NCBI GenBank assembly: GCA_012861695.1
Contig: JAAOOA010000274.1
Location: forward strand, 201,501 to 265,500
Source of the DNA: Trematomus loennbergii
Taxonomy: Eukaryota; Chordata; Actinopteri; Perciformes; Nototheniidae
DNA: 64,000 nt
Reading direction: 5' to 3'
A program made the translations under genes and the position numbers. Positions 34,701 to 49,700 of the stretch are shown here, piece by piece. Position 1 is the stretch's first letter, and each line of letters begins with the position of its first letter. Under the pieces are notes generated by a model. The model did no database searches. It worked only from the letters and a program-made list of their open reading frames with translations, and was not told where the DNA came from.

Positions 34701-37700
34701 TGAAGTATTCAGCAGCTGAACAGAGATGAAGGAGATTATGGTGTTTTGAATTCAGGTTAATCAAAATATATATTTTTCAGAATCTCGATCCAGTCATGTT
34801 CTTATCTTTTACTACATTAGCATAATCCTATTGTTTTCCTCAAAGGTTTAATTTGTTTTCCCAAAGAAAGGAAGGTTTTAAACGCTTCTTTGTGAGAACT
34901 TTAAAACTTTGTGGACAGATAGGATTTGACAAAGTGATCAAAATTGCACCTTAATCATGATAACAAGAACTTCCTCGTAGCTATGATCCAGTTTTTTTGC
35001 CATGAGACAGTTCTCTTTTATTACATTAATGGGGGGGCGGTGCTAGTGGAGCACGTTAATCAACGGGGGGGGGGGGGGAGGCGGTGCTAGTGGAGCACGC
35101 TCATGAACTGTTCGCCGGAGCCTCGCAGCGGAGTTACTGCGGAGCGCATAAAGCAGACCCTTCATGCGATAGCAGAGCGAACAGGTACAGGAGGGGTAGT
35201 TAATCGATCGCAGATGGCGTCATGCTCGCGGACGGATAAAAAAAGATTAAACCTAAATGGGTCGGAAAATATACTTTGGCGGACGCTAAAGTCTATGTGT
35301 GGGAAACCCTGTCTTATACAGTAACTAATGTTGGAGTACCACAGGGCTCTTTACTGGGGCCACACCCTTTTTTGAGAAGTTTTTTGATGTGCACCAGATT
35401 TGGATCAAATTAAGCATTGTTTATTTGTAGTATATTTAAACCAAAAGATGTAATTAAATACCAATATAAAAGCATGCATGGTTGACTTTTTATGACACTA
35501 TTTACTTTACGCCGACCACTAACATGTGGCTTTTATCTATTACAGATTCACTATTAATATTTTCTAGTAGGTGAAAGGACAAGGTAACTTTCTCCTTGTT
35601 TCTCCATCTGTCACACGCAACATGTAAAATATATATGCCTTGAAATATATATTTAGTGTCCTGGTTCTGGTAAATGGATTAAGGAGATGCTTTGTGTTCT
35701 GGCATAAGAAAAACGGACTGAAGATTAATTTTTTTAATCTATTTGCTTATTTATATTGAAAATAAGGCTTATTGACTTACTTCTTTTTACCGAGGAAGTT
35801 GTATTATGGAGATTTGGGGGTTTTAATAAATGGTTGTTCAGTTTATTCAAAATAGGTAAAAAGCCAAAAATCTTAAAATGTAAAAGATGTTGGTTTTAAT
35901 AACGCTGTCACTTGATAACAAAATAAACATTAACCCCGGTTTAAAAAGCATTTGAAATTAGGGCTTTCTTTCATGTAGAGCACTTCCTCTTATCGTTTTT
36001 GAATTGCCTCATGCTCACCATCCGCTATAACTATTGCTTATATTATTATGTGTTTCTGACACGTGGACGAAAGGCACACAGGTAATCAGGAATAAAACTT
36101 CCCTTTGTTTGAATTGAACGTTGACCTCTCAAATACAAACCCAACAATGCCCTGCACATTTGTGAGTAAAAAAAAGTTACATTATCTATCTGTCCCATGT
36201 GGTCAGACCTCTACCTAATCCTGTTCACAGCTAAATAAACACTACAGATAATTTAGATAATTAAAATGAGCACGTGCACAGTCATCTCTGTTTCCAGATA
36301 TTCTTGGAGGTTTGTCTTTGTCCCACTGTTAATGGAACGGTACTGTCTCTTTTACCCATAAAGCTGTATTTTCTGGGTGATTACGTTCTCTGACACTGCG
36401 TCAACCATTTCAAGATATGGTGTAGTGTTATTGTTACGGTCGAGATTTAATCCTGATATTAAACCTTTTCTCTTGGGTCTTACCCTGGCTCCTACTGCTC
36501 CTAGAGGCCCTTCATTCCCTCTCACTCCACGTGCACCCTGGAAGAGAAAAAAAAGGTAAAATTAGACAGAAAACTAAAATATTTTTAACAATGTGCCTGT
36601 AGTTTAATTAAGGGGATTTGGGGCTTGTGTATGTCCTGTGTGTGTGTGATGGTTGGCCCAATAAACAAAGAGCAGGACTTTAGGGTTAGAAAAACTATGG
36701 GTGATCAAATCTGCCTTTGCAAGAGTGGAATAGTAATTTCCTAACTTATAGCCTTGAGTTCCTATTAAAGGAACTGCAGTATATGGCACATCCGTGTTGG
36801 CTTCATTTTTAGCACCAGAGTTTGTCGCTTGGATTCAAGACTATAAATATGGATGGTCAGGAGCGTGAGGATTCTTGTGACAACTATTTCATTTCACTTT
36901 TGTTGCTGGTAGAATATATTCCTATGTCCTTGTGATATTGGAAGTTATAATCTTCACGTTTATAAAGCCTGCATGAAAAAACTCGGTAAAACCCACAGGG
37001 AGAAGTAAAAAGGTCTGCACTCTTAATATTCCATCTTCTGAACATTGATGTTTCACCATAGCAGAACAACTTCAATGTCATTCGCCATTGCATATTACAT
37101 AGCCATGTGTAAGTGCAGTTAGAGTCCCTTTCGAATTCTCCATCCCATCTTTCCTTGACTTTGTGATCTATTCCATCGAGCTCAAGGAAAAGTGTTTATG
37201 AAAAGATATAGGACTTCATTTATTTGACCATTTGACCCCAGCCCAGAATGAGAAACTAGTGTTGGGAAGGAAGTTAAGGGAAGAAGGATGATGCGCTATC
37301 TCATGGAGACACAAAACAGATGTAAGTGAAATGTAGATGCATTCGACTCACTGGTCCTCCTCTGGGTCCGACTGGTCCAACTCCTCCCTGGTCTCCACGC
37401 TCCCCCTGGAAACAAATCAAATAATTATCAGCGCTGAGAAGAAGTTAAACATATAACAGTTTTTCAGATACAAAATCCTTTATTCCTCCAAAGGTGGGGA
37501 AATGTACGGTGTTACAACAGCAAATAGACAGTATGTCATGGCTATTATATTGTATTTTGTGTATATCATAAAATCAAATAAGTGCACAATCATGGTAAAA
37601 ATAAATAGCAGCATAATACAATTTAGTGAACGAGCAGATAGTACTTCAAAACTGTTTGGATTTTGTGTGATTTGAAATTACCTCAATTTTATAAATGCCT

Positions 37701-40700
37701 CAAACCAATAAAATCCAAGGACAATTAGCTGTTTTTCGGGTAATTTAAAATGATTTGACATACTTAATTCAATACTCTTACTTTAAAATAAAAAAAACGT
37801 TATTTTACTCACTTGTTTCCCTGGAGACCCCATAATTCCTAAAACACCTGGATCACCTGCGGTACCCTGGTAAAAAAAACATACAATTTAAATTTGGCCA
37901 TCAGTAATACTAGTATTAGAAATACCCTTAATAAAAATATAAAAATATGATCATACCACTGCACCACTGACTCCTTTTTGGCCATAATTGCCTGGCAAAC
38001 CCTACATGGAGAAAACAGTATGAAACATCAGAGAAATCGCACACTTTCAATAAGGAATCAGAAGCTTTGGGTCAAAAGTCTCACTTACAGGAAGTCCTTG
38101 TAGGCCGGAATCACCTGGACCCCCATTTTTCCCTGGAATACCCTAAAAACAACACAAACAATTGGTGTTGTTAAAATGCACAAGTTCTCTTTAAGGGCTT
38201 AAGATTGAGACTTTAGGCTTCATCTGAAAACACGATTCTTTAACGATTGTTTGCAGTAAAACCTCTGAAAAATATATACAAATAAATAGTATTTACCTTG
38301 ATTGCTGGAAGACCAGGAATCCCCTCTCGACCATCTGGACCAGCAAGGCCCTGTTGACAGTAAAAAATAAAAGGGTTTACAAAGTTAATTGCACAAATGT
38401 GTCTCTTTAAATAACAGATCTTTTTAGAATAGATGTATTAGATGTATTAGATGTATTGATGGGGTGCACAGTTGAATTGGCAACCAGCATCTTAATGCCT
38501 TAGAGAACAGCTTAAAATATAGAACATTGTGCATAAATTGCATTCATTTTGTTGCATTACATGAAGAAAGAAATATCAAAAAGTAAAGTAATAACAAAGG
38601 AAAAGTTGGTTGTTGGGTAGTTGCGTTTGATAGAAAGAGTTTGTAATAGGAATAGGAAAGCAGCAAGACTGCAGTAAGGTAGGAAAGATGGACATAATTA
38701 TAAATGCATTTATTTTATGATGGATAAAATAAAGCGCTACTCACAGCCTCTCCTTTCAGCCCGGGCACTCCTCTGATTCCAGATGGACCACGTTCACCCT
38801 GTAAGAAACAAAAAGAGACATGAAAAAAAAACAGTGATATTGAAAAGAGTATTTTAATTAAGTTTTAGGAAGTTTGTTGATATAATACAAGAAGAAACAG
38901 GATTTTAAAGAGTCCTCTCCTGCTGATGTTCAGGTGTATATCAGTATGTAGTGTCTTACTTTAAAGAGTCCTCTCCTGCTGATGTTCAGGTGTATATCAG
39001 TATGTCGTGTCTCTACTTTAAAGAGTCCTCTCCTGCTGATGTTCAGGTGTATATCAGTATGTAGTGTCTCTACTTTAAAGAGTCCTCTCCTGCTGATGTT
39101 CAGGTGTATATCAGTATGTAGTGTCTCTACTTTAAAGAGTCCTCTCCTGTGATGTCAGGTGTATATCAGTATGTAGTGTCTCTACTTTAAAGAGTCCTCT
39201 CCTGCTGATGTTCAGGTGTATATCAGTATGTAGTGTCTCTACTTTAAAGAGTCCTCTCCTGCTGATGTCAGGTGTATATCAGTATGTAGTGTCTCTACTT
39301 TAAAGAGTCCTCTCCTGCTGATGTTCAGGTGTATATCAGTATGTAGTGTCTCTACTTTAAAGAGTCCTCTCCTGCTGATGTTCAGGTGTATATCAGTATG
39401 TAGTGTCTCTACTTTAAAGAGTCCTCTCCTGCTGATGTTCAGGTGTATATCAGTATGTAGTGTCTCTACTTTAAAGAGTCCTCTCCTGCTGATGTTCAGG
39501 TGTATATCAGTATGTAGTGTCTGTACTTTAAAGAGTCCTCTCCTGCTGATGTTCAGGTGTATATCAGTATGTAGTGTCTCTACTTTAAAGAGTCCTCTTC
39601 TGCTGATATGCAGGTGTATATCAGTATGTAATTAAAATTGACCCGTGAACACCATGAACGGCTTTCGAACACAACACAAGGGTTAAGACAGTAAACTATA
39701 TGTACAGACATCAGTATAAGTTAGTAACTGCTAAATTGTGTCTCAGTTGTTGTTTTTGGTCTGATTGGATCTTACCTGAACTCCTGCTGGCCCGCTCTCT
39801 CCGATGACTCCTCTTTGACCCACATCGCCCTGAAAAATGACATCAGTTTTTTAAATCAGTGTTTATTTCTAAATAACAATGAGGGGGTCAACATTTGTGA
39901 AACAGAGATGGGGACTCACTGGGGCTCCCTGGATTCCCTGAGGACCACCATCTCCTGATTTTCCACGAAGACCCTGTTTGTAGAGATGGGAATGTTGTAG
40001 TCAGTAAAAGTTTAAATAGGAGAGATATCAATTGAGTCAATGTACGTCAACACAAACATCCAATGCATCTGGTGACATAAGGTTTGCATGCTAAAATACA
40101 TTTAAAAAGTGCACATGGTTCTTATTCCAAATTGCAGAAAGTGACATGATAAAAAGATCATGTAAAATAATAATGACCGTTAATGTCTTTTTATATATTT
40201 TCCGATCATTCTGTTATTGCATGTATTCATTTAAAAAGTATAATCAGTATTCTCACATGTTTTATTATTCTTGCTATACTCAAACATGTTTACTATAAAG
40301 CAATACAAGAAAGCAAAAATAAATAAATTCAAAAAATAAATATATGAATAAAAAAACAGTGATGATTATAATAGTAAATAGAAATAAATTGAGCTGCCTG
40401 CTTTATAAGTTTTTATTTTGAAATGTCTTTGAAGGAAAATGTTGGCCAACAGGTGCTTTCTCCTGATTGGACGATTGATAGTCAGCCATTTTGTGGTGTG
40501 TATATAAACTGTGGGTGTTTCTCAATGTCAAGGAAGGATGCTCCAGAGCCACTATTTCAAGGATGCTACGTCATCGAGTCCCGCCGAAGGAATTTTCCAA
40601 TGTCCAGGCTCCTTGGAATTCTACCGAGCCCGGCGTCCTTCGTAGCGAGAAATTTCGACTCTGCACATGTGTATCCTCCGCGGTCCTAAAATCCCCACAA

Positions 40701-43700
40701 TGCTTTGCGCACGGACCAATTTCCAAATCTTTGGCGGAAATCGGACCTGACTCGGAAGACATGTTCTACCAAGGAAGCGTCCTCGACATTGAGAAACCCC
40801 TGTGCCTTTATTTCCTCTGTAAAAGCAGAACCTGACGGAGGCTGTGTGCTAAAACAAGACAATTGTATACACTTTCTGTCTTGAATTTCCTTATTTGTTT
40901 AATTCTCCATGAAATGTTTGCATCTTGTGTGTTTGACGTCTTACCCTGTCGCCTTGGAGCCAAATATTCCTTGAGCCTCTTGCTCCACCGGTACCCTAAA
41001 ATTACTCAGCGGAAAGAGGAGAGGAGATGGACATGTCCCATGTTAATATGTTTGACTGTGAGGTGGTATCTTATTTTGAAGCATGTGGAGAAGGATGGTG
41101 AAATATTTTACTGGTAGTCCTTGAGATCCGACTTCCCCCAACGTTCCTTGTTCGCCCTCCTCTCCCTGAAGAGAACGTGAGTAATGTCATGCTGTGATAT
41201 CAAGAAATGCATTAAGTATTTCATCTTTCATTTACTTTAACATTATTGCAAAAGCTGCAAATAAATAATTACTAAGCCTACAAGAAAAGGTCTCATTATT
41301 CAGTGGTCCTCAACATATATCAGGACAAAGATCCCTTAGCTAAACATTTTTTTTAAAGGACAGAGACCCTACTAACAACATCTATAAACGCTTCACATTG
41401 GTTTAGCTAGCTCATGTGATACATGCACAAGTATACATATGTAAAAGTATGATTATCATAGAAGTTGTGTATTCTAAGTAGGTTGTGTTTTTTTCACGTT
41501 TCATTCATCCTGCCACATTTATAAATGGTATTAAACATAATTATATTCAACGGGAAAAAAAAACAACAGTTCACTTTTAGTAGGCTAAAAAAAATTCTCA
41601 GCTGAATTTCTTTTTGATACATATGTTATCAGACATATTTTAACTTAAAAAAATAAAATGCAACTTTTTAACATTATCAAACGGCCCCTCTGCAGGAATT
41701 CTAGACACTGCACATAATAAAGTCTCTGCAGAATCTCACTCTTTGTATGTTTTAAATGGCAGGAATAGATCAGATGCTGTTCAGTGTGAGAGGACAGTAT
41801 GTTACCTTGTGTCCTTGTCTCCCGGGCTCTCCAGATTCACCTTTAATTCCTTTGTGGCCCTAAAGACAGACAGGTGACAGCAACAAGTTATTCAACTCAT
41901 CCATAAAATGTAGCTAGTAAAACAGTAAAAAAAAAAGTATTGAGCATCTAAAGAAGTAATATCAGCATCAGGGAAATTTCACTCACTTTCATGCCGGTAG
42001 TCCGGAGTGACCGTGGAGTCCAGAAGGGCAGGCGTTGGGACACTGAAAAACACAAGAGCCTATTTGAGGTCATGGAAGAAGCCCCGCCACCAGGGGGCTC
42101 CACTGTCCCGAGACCCCAGGGACTTTACTGAGCTAACTGTGACCTTACTGAGCTAACTGTGACTTACTGAGCTAACTGTGACCTTACTGAGCTAACTGTG
42201 ACCATACTGAGCTAACTGTGACCTTACTGAGCTAACTGTTATCTTACTGAGTTAACTGTGACGTTACTGAGCTAACTGTTACCTTACTGAGTTAACTGTG
42301 ACGTTACTGAGCTAACTGTGACCTTACTAACTGTGACCTTACTGAGCTAACTGTAACCTGAACTAACAGTGACCTTACTGAGCTAACTGTGACCTTACTG
42401 AGCTAACAGTGACCTTACTGAGCTAACTGTGACCTTACTGAGCTAACAGTGACCTTACTGAGCTAACTGTTACCTTACTGAGTTAACTGTGACCTTACTG
42501 AGCTAACTGTGACCTTACTGAGCTAACAGTAACCTTACTGAGCTAACAGTGACAGTACTGAGCTAACTGTGACTTTACTGAGACTGTGACTTTACTGAGC
42601 TAACTGTGACTTTACTGAGACTGTGACTTTACTGAGCTAACTGTGACTTTACTGAGCTAACTGTGACTTTACTGAGCTAACTGTAGGAACACATGTTTCT
42701 AAAGATGCATCCTTACCGCAGATTGCTTTTACTTTATTGTTGTTTAATCATGGAAAGGGTAGTCAGTTCAGCTATGAAATGTATGTTTTTGTTGACTTGA
42801 AGTTAGTTTAAGTTCAGTCAATATTGCAATGTTCTTGATTTAAGTTAGTTGCTGGTTGAGTTTCAGATGTCTGAGCTTTCCACGAGCACTTGAACACATC
42901 AGTCTGGCTTTGAGTTGGATAACAACCCAGCAATATTGGAATATTGTCCAAAAAAAGATCCCTTAAAGTATGGTTTTGTATTCAAAATGGAAGATGCTTT
43001 CACCTTGCACACTATGTAAGATAGTCAGCTAGGCCTATGTGTCTTTATAGTCTGTGTTTTACCGACATTTACTTGAGTCCAGTCATCATTCAAGTCAAGT
43101 ATTGTATCTTCTTAAGGCAGAGAGCAGTGTTTTAGAAATGATCATAAATGGATCTGTTGTGGGATCAAACTTACCAGGTCCTCTCCATTATACACGCCTG
43201 GAAGACCCTAGAACAAAAACAGAATGTGTGGTGAGCCCAAAGAGACTTCATATATATATATATGTACATATTATACTATATAATGTAGTTGATTTTCTTT
43301 GTTCTTTATCCAAAAAAACACACTACCTAAAAATGTGTTGCCCACCCTTCTCCCCAACCATCTAACCAACCACCGTGTTGCACCCTCTCATTAGGAGATG
43401 CCCAGCCATTTTAAAATGTAATATAACACGTGCCCACCACCCTTAACTATATCAGCCTCACAGATAGTAAAAAACAGAAATAGAGACAGAAGCTGTGATA
43501 TTTACCCGCGGCCCAGCAGCACCAGAAAGACCAACTTGACCTCTCTTTCCTCTCGCTCCCTGTGAAAGACAAAAAAAGTATTTATACAGCATTAGGACAA
43601 TGATCTTAATGCAGCATCAGCAGCAGCTACCCTTAAATATACATATTATTTATACATTCTGTTATTCTCCAACATCCTGAGGACATTTAGAAATAGATGT

Positions 43701-46700
43701 ATTGCTAATGCTTGTAATTTCTTATTTGTAAACATGACGAATATTAGCGATAATACGATTTAAAACTTTATACACTAAAATAATAAGTGTACTTACACCT
43801 GGTCCAACTTTGCCCAATTCACCTGGTAGCCCGTCTGTACCTGGAATACCCTGTAAACAAAACAGAAGAACGTGAAGCCTCTAAAACTCTGCAACAAAAG
43901 CATAGTTTTGTACATACATCTCATTAAAAATATGAATCTACTCTTAACATGGTGGAAGACATTTTTAGATATTTACTTTACTGAAATACACAGTGTGAAA
44001 ATGCTTTAATGATTTTAAAGTTCATACAAAAGTAAATACTTACCTTAACTATAAATGTGTTTACCCTAACTGTATATTATAGTTGTGTATAGAGTGTGAT
44101 ATTTTGTATTGTGTTTGTACTCACATCCAGCCCATCAGCTCCTACGCCCTGTGAGAGAGAAATCATGATTGTTAGACTTAGACTTTTGGACAGAAATATA
44201 TAACAGTAGTCTTGATGGCAAATTGTCGTTGGTCCTCAAAAGAAATATTGAAATGCAGCCAATTTTTATATGTATTAACTGTGCAGACTAGAATACATTC
44301 ATAGCTAAGCAAACATTTGCAACTAACAACATATGCTGTCTTTAAATATCAGAAATCACTTTTAGTTATTATTTTTGTGATCATATACTGTTTAAAATTA
44401 GACTAAGTCATCAGAATAACAATAATATACAGAAATATGAAACAAAGACTAATGACATTTTCTCCAAATCATGTCAGTTCTTCATTAAGTAGTTTGTAAG
44501 TTATAGAGTTAAGCACAAATCATATCTTTTAACATTTTATCCGGACTTTGTATCCTTACATCTAAGCTAATATTCACTCTCTCACAGTTTCGTACATAAT
44601 CTGAACTACTGATCGATTGAATGTGTATATCATTAAACATAAATGTACTTCAGGTAATATTTGTACTTACAAGCTCTCCAGGAGGCCCTTGAGCTCCAGC
44701 ATCTCCCTGAAAACAAATAAGAAAGAAATGTCAAATGTAATACCAGAAATATTAAAAAAGGAAGAGAAATATGTTCTTCTATAAACACATATGCACAGAG
44801 GTGTGGCCATACAAAAGGATGTGCATCTCTGCAGACAGGGTGTTAGATGTAGTGCTTACATTTTAACAGAAAAGATCAGACAAATAATTTAAATATGTTG
44901 ATAATGAACGTTACTTTTGGTCCGTTTGGCCCGACTGCTGCTGGATCTCCAGAAGGTCCAACCGGTCCTGCAGAGGAGACACAACGCATTTAAAGAGGAC
45001 ACCTTCAGGTTCACACCTTTATGTTGGGTTTCTGGTAGAACATTACAAGCTTCAATGTTAAAAGAAACATTATTTTCCTCCTATTTCCTGTCTATAAATA
45101 ATTTATGAACCATCCGTCAGAAACGCTCTGTCCAAACGCAAGACCACCTGATGAAAGAGTTCTGATTGGATCGTCAGACAAATATGGAGCATTTTGTGGT
45201 GTTTACAAGCTGTGTGTGAAGTATCATTGTAATGAGCCATCATGTGACATACAGTAGTATGGACGTTTCTGACCGAAGCAACCCAAAAAGCCCACAGAAA
45301 CTGACAATATAACCCTTTATGTTAGGGCCGCTCAATTAATCGTATTTTAATCGCAATTACGATTTTGGTTTGCAACGATTATGAAAACAACATAATCGAA
45401 ATAAAACGATTTTTTTTATATTTTTTTAAATTATTATTTATTCAAAAAAATATATATATTATTTTCTTTATTGGTTTTTCAATTGAATTATACTTAAAGT
45501 TCAGGGTAATCAACTGTTAAAAACATACTACTGTACACTTTTCTTTTTCAATAAATTGATGTTTTCAAAGTAAATGGATAATCGTTTTTAATAATCGTGA
45601 TATCAATTATTGACCCAAATAATCGAGATTATGATTTTTGCCATAATCGAGCAGCCCTACTTTGTGGGTTGGTTTAGCACTCCTGGTACCTACATGTATA
45701 TTCAAAAACACTATACTGTAATGTGATTTTTTTAAATAATAATGAACAAATCCTTAAAACATCAAATGCTAAATGCTTAACACTCCTGGCTCAGACGTGT
45801 ATGTAGCTTTAATAGAGGCTGTCTCTGTATGTCTGCATGTGAGTCACATTAGTTTTTCTTGACTAACATTCACCTGAAAAGACACTTAGCAGGTGTATTA
45901 CTGAAGTTGTTTGAAAGAGCGTTTTCTGAGAAAGTTGCAACCTGTTATATTATGCAATGGGCTAGTGGTCTTGAGATTACCTGCAATATGTTAATGACAA
46001 ACTTATTCTTAATACTCTCTACATTTGACTGATATAAGATCAGTTTGATTAAAGAACCAAATGTAAAATGTCATGTTGACACTGGTGATCTTGGTGCAAA
46101 TAAATGCAGACCCTGACATCTGACATTCAAGTTTAGTGTCTATAACTTCACATATGTTAATGTTTACTGTATAAGAGAAATGAACACAGTATTTGACAGA
46201 TTCCTGCCTGCAGAAGTTGAATACATAACTACATCTGCGTTGAAAGGGTTAAATCCAAACATCATGGACAGGTTTAACTGAACTAGCATGTAACAACTTC
46301 TTGAAAACGTCTATTTATCACATTTTGGTCTTATTTTGTACTTGGTCCTTTACTAAGTTAAGGGATTTATCGGGCCATTGCAAAAATGCAGCCTACAAAT
46401 CCACAAAGTATCAGACAGTCACACAGTTTCTAAACTACGTTCTGCTGCTTTGAGTGTTTTCTTAGACCAATACATTCAAGAGAAGGCAGTCATCTCTTAG
46501 CTGATATCTCCAAAACTCTGCAACTCACAGCTAAACAATGTAGCTAATAAATATCACTGCAAGCAAGAGGAGAAATATGTAATTATGATTTTGACAGTTA
46601 TTTAAACCAAGACATGAATGATTAGAATAACTCTTCTATGAAATGTATAAAACGTCCTCTGCTTCCCCTGATTCTCCAGAGACCGTGAGGTGGTGTTCCT

Positions 46701-49700
46701 ACTATTCTTTCGCTCCTCCTTCACAACAAAGTACTCTTAAATCAGACTTTAGTTCCACCTGGAGTAAATCCACAAGCTACCCTGCAGTATACAAAGTCAT
46801 TACAACTAGCTGCACCTTTACCAGCTTTGAGAACACTTTAATGATCAATCATTATAAAACATATCATATATATTATTCTGAAATGGACCAATCTGCACAA
46901 AGACTACTTTTACTGTCGCTACTTTCACTATATTTTGATGATAATACTTTTGTACTTTTACTTGAGGAACATTTTGAATGCAGGACTTTTACTGTAACAG
47001 AGTATTCCTACACTCTGGCACTTCTACTTTGACTCAAGTACAAGATCTGAGTACTTCTACTTTTACTCAAGTACAAGATCTGAGTACTTCTACTTTGACT
47101 CAAGTACAAGACCTGAGTACTTCTACTTTTACTCAAGTACAAGACCTGAGTACTTCCACTTTACTCATGTACAAGATCTGAGTACTTCTACTTTTACTCA
47201 AGTACAAGATCTGAGTACTTCTACTTTGACTCAAGTACAAGATCTGAGTACTTCTACTTGACTCAAGTACAAGATCTGAGTACTTCTACTTTTACTCAAG
47301 TACAAGATCTGAGTACTTCTACTTTACTCAAGTACAAGATCTCAGTACTTCTACTTTTACTCAAGCTCTCCACCTCCGCCTATGGAGACCAGAGTTCAAA
47401 AATGTCTCGGCCGATTTGGATAGTATTTGTTTCCTGATTCATTTTTTATTGATTGTCTGGCATCAGATAACTAACATTTATATTTTTGTAAATGCAATAT
47501 GTGTCAGCATTTGTTTAGTAACTTCTAGTCGAGAGGTTTCCTTTTTTTTGTATTTATAACTATTTTTAGAGTTTTCCTTCACTCTGGTACTTTACTCAAG
47601 TACAAGATCTGAGTACTTCTACTTTTACTAGAAGATCTGAGTACTTCTCCCACCTCTGCCTTTCACCTAACTGCTGCATAATAACTCTCTAAACACTTTA
47701 GACATGGACAGGGGAAGGAAACAGAAGACGCCTACAACTTTACATCAGCCAATGATGGCAAAAAGTAGACCCTCCTCAGATGAGAGTAGTTCATTTTATA
47801 CCAAACCCTGCATACTGGTCTCTCTTATGCCTCTGGAGGTGTAGAAACTCTCTCCCACTCTTCCCTCAAAGTGTGATTGTGCATCTTGGTCCACATGTTG
47901 GTTCCTTTTCTCCGTTTATATCCTCATGAAGCTCTGAATCTGCAGTCTGTTCTCCGCAGCATCTCAGACACACTGAGCCCTTTCTGCTCCACACACCCAG
48001 CATACGGCCTCTCTCTCTGGGCAGCCGATCCCCCTCCGTCTCACACAAAAAGACCCCTGTTTCTGTCAGGAAGCAACTGGAGACTACCCTTAAATAGCCC
48101 AGATTGATTTATTCAACGTGTTTTCTTTTCACTCAGTTTGAAGCCAAGACAAACTGCTCCCACAGCAGCAGATCTGACCGGCTCAGATCTTACAGAGATT
48201 CAATACATCCTCTTGTTGGAGAGTTTAACCCGCAGCGCAGAGGAAAACTCATGCAGGAGGGGAAGAAGTACTACTACTACTATTTAGGTAGAAGTACATA
48301 GACTACGGGCTTTAAGTACTCTGTTTTAAGCGAAAGTCCTCAATTAAAAATGTTAATTAATGTGTGCAAAGTGAGCAAAAGTATTTCATTTAAAAATACC
48401 CAGTATGCAGAATGGCTCTTTTCATAGTATTATATTAAAGAATATTATATCATCCCACTTTTATAACCAACAAATAGATGTAGGAGCAATGTTGGGCCAA
48501 TTTACAAAAGGTTTACTTTGTAACATATTGACGTGTTATAATTTTGTATGCGTTTTTTACACGTACAAAGTAAAACTACAATATGTGCCTCTAAAATGAA
48601 GTGAAATTAGAAGTTTATGCATCATAAATTAGATATACTCAAGTACAAGTATGACAAAATAGTACTTAAGGACAGTACTTGAGTAAATAGACTTTACACC
48701 ATTGCTCTCATGCATTGTTTTTCTCATCACTGGGAAACAGCCACTAGTGGATGACAGAGTGGCTGTGAAATGAGTGTGGGGCGTGAATACTAAACCAGCC
48801 ACAACCCAAATAAACTCTTCTGTGTTTAACGTGATGTCGGACTCACGTCTGCGCCTGGGAGTCCTGCAGCTCCTGCAGCTCCGTCTTTTCCGTTATCTCC
48901 GTCCGGGCCCTGCAAGCAGAAGCAGAAGTTAGAAGTTAGAAGTTAGAAGTTCACCTCTCTAACTCTGATGGTTTCTGATCCATCACACATCTCTGCATGA
49001 GGAAAGAGGAAAGAGGAAAGAGGAAAGAGGAAAGAGGAAAGAGGAAAGAGGAATCAAAAGTCCACTCACTGGTCCGCCAGTCACTGTGTTGTCTTCTCCT
49101 CTGTCGCCCTGAAGACACAGGAAGAACATATCATTTAAATTGAAAGAAGTTATTTAAATTGTGGATTTTTTGTAATATTTAAGAGGTTTGTATTGTTGTG
49201 GGACAGGGCATTGCTACCACTGAGGACCCTGGAGTCATGTCCTTTTTGTATATTACTCTGGAAATGTTTTTGATTAATATGTTTATTTATAAAGGTCAAC
49301 AGTGACACATTGACAGTCTGTTGCAGAAGCAGTGTCTCATACTGTACACATGTATAATGCTAAAGCTAATATCCAATGCCAGTAAGAAGTACATGTTACA
49401 TTTTAAAATCTTACAATTCTTGCATTGAACAATGTATCCGAACCTGGTATGTGTACAATTCTAGAATTTAAAGAAAATCATACATAATAAGGTTATTTTA
49501 TAAACTGACTCAACATATCTTGTGTGTAAAGGATTCAGGATTTTAGGTGAAGAGGGCTTTGAATCAGCATTAAGACCATCAAATAATGTCTTGGTGCATT
49601 ATGGGGGACCTTGAACCCATGACATCTGGCTATGGTCCTTTTTTCTGTAATGATAATATATTTGAGGTTTTTTTAATTGGATAACAAAAATCATTTTGCT

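Larger units (their letters stand above)
44968..48846. other. col9a1 intron 4, large, repeat-rich
   Basis: Contains the hAT-like element 45323-45660, the ACTCAAGTAC-type element and array 46980-47658, and a similar fragment at about 48640-48700. Short plus-strand ORFs (46643-47032, 47877-48107) have no support. Confidence 0.6.

Noticed and set aside
46643..47181. 129-aa and 67-aa plus-strand ORFs
   Set aside because: Overlap the 33-bp array and dispersed repeat sequence; no splice or family support.
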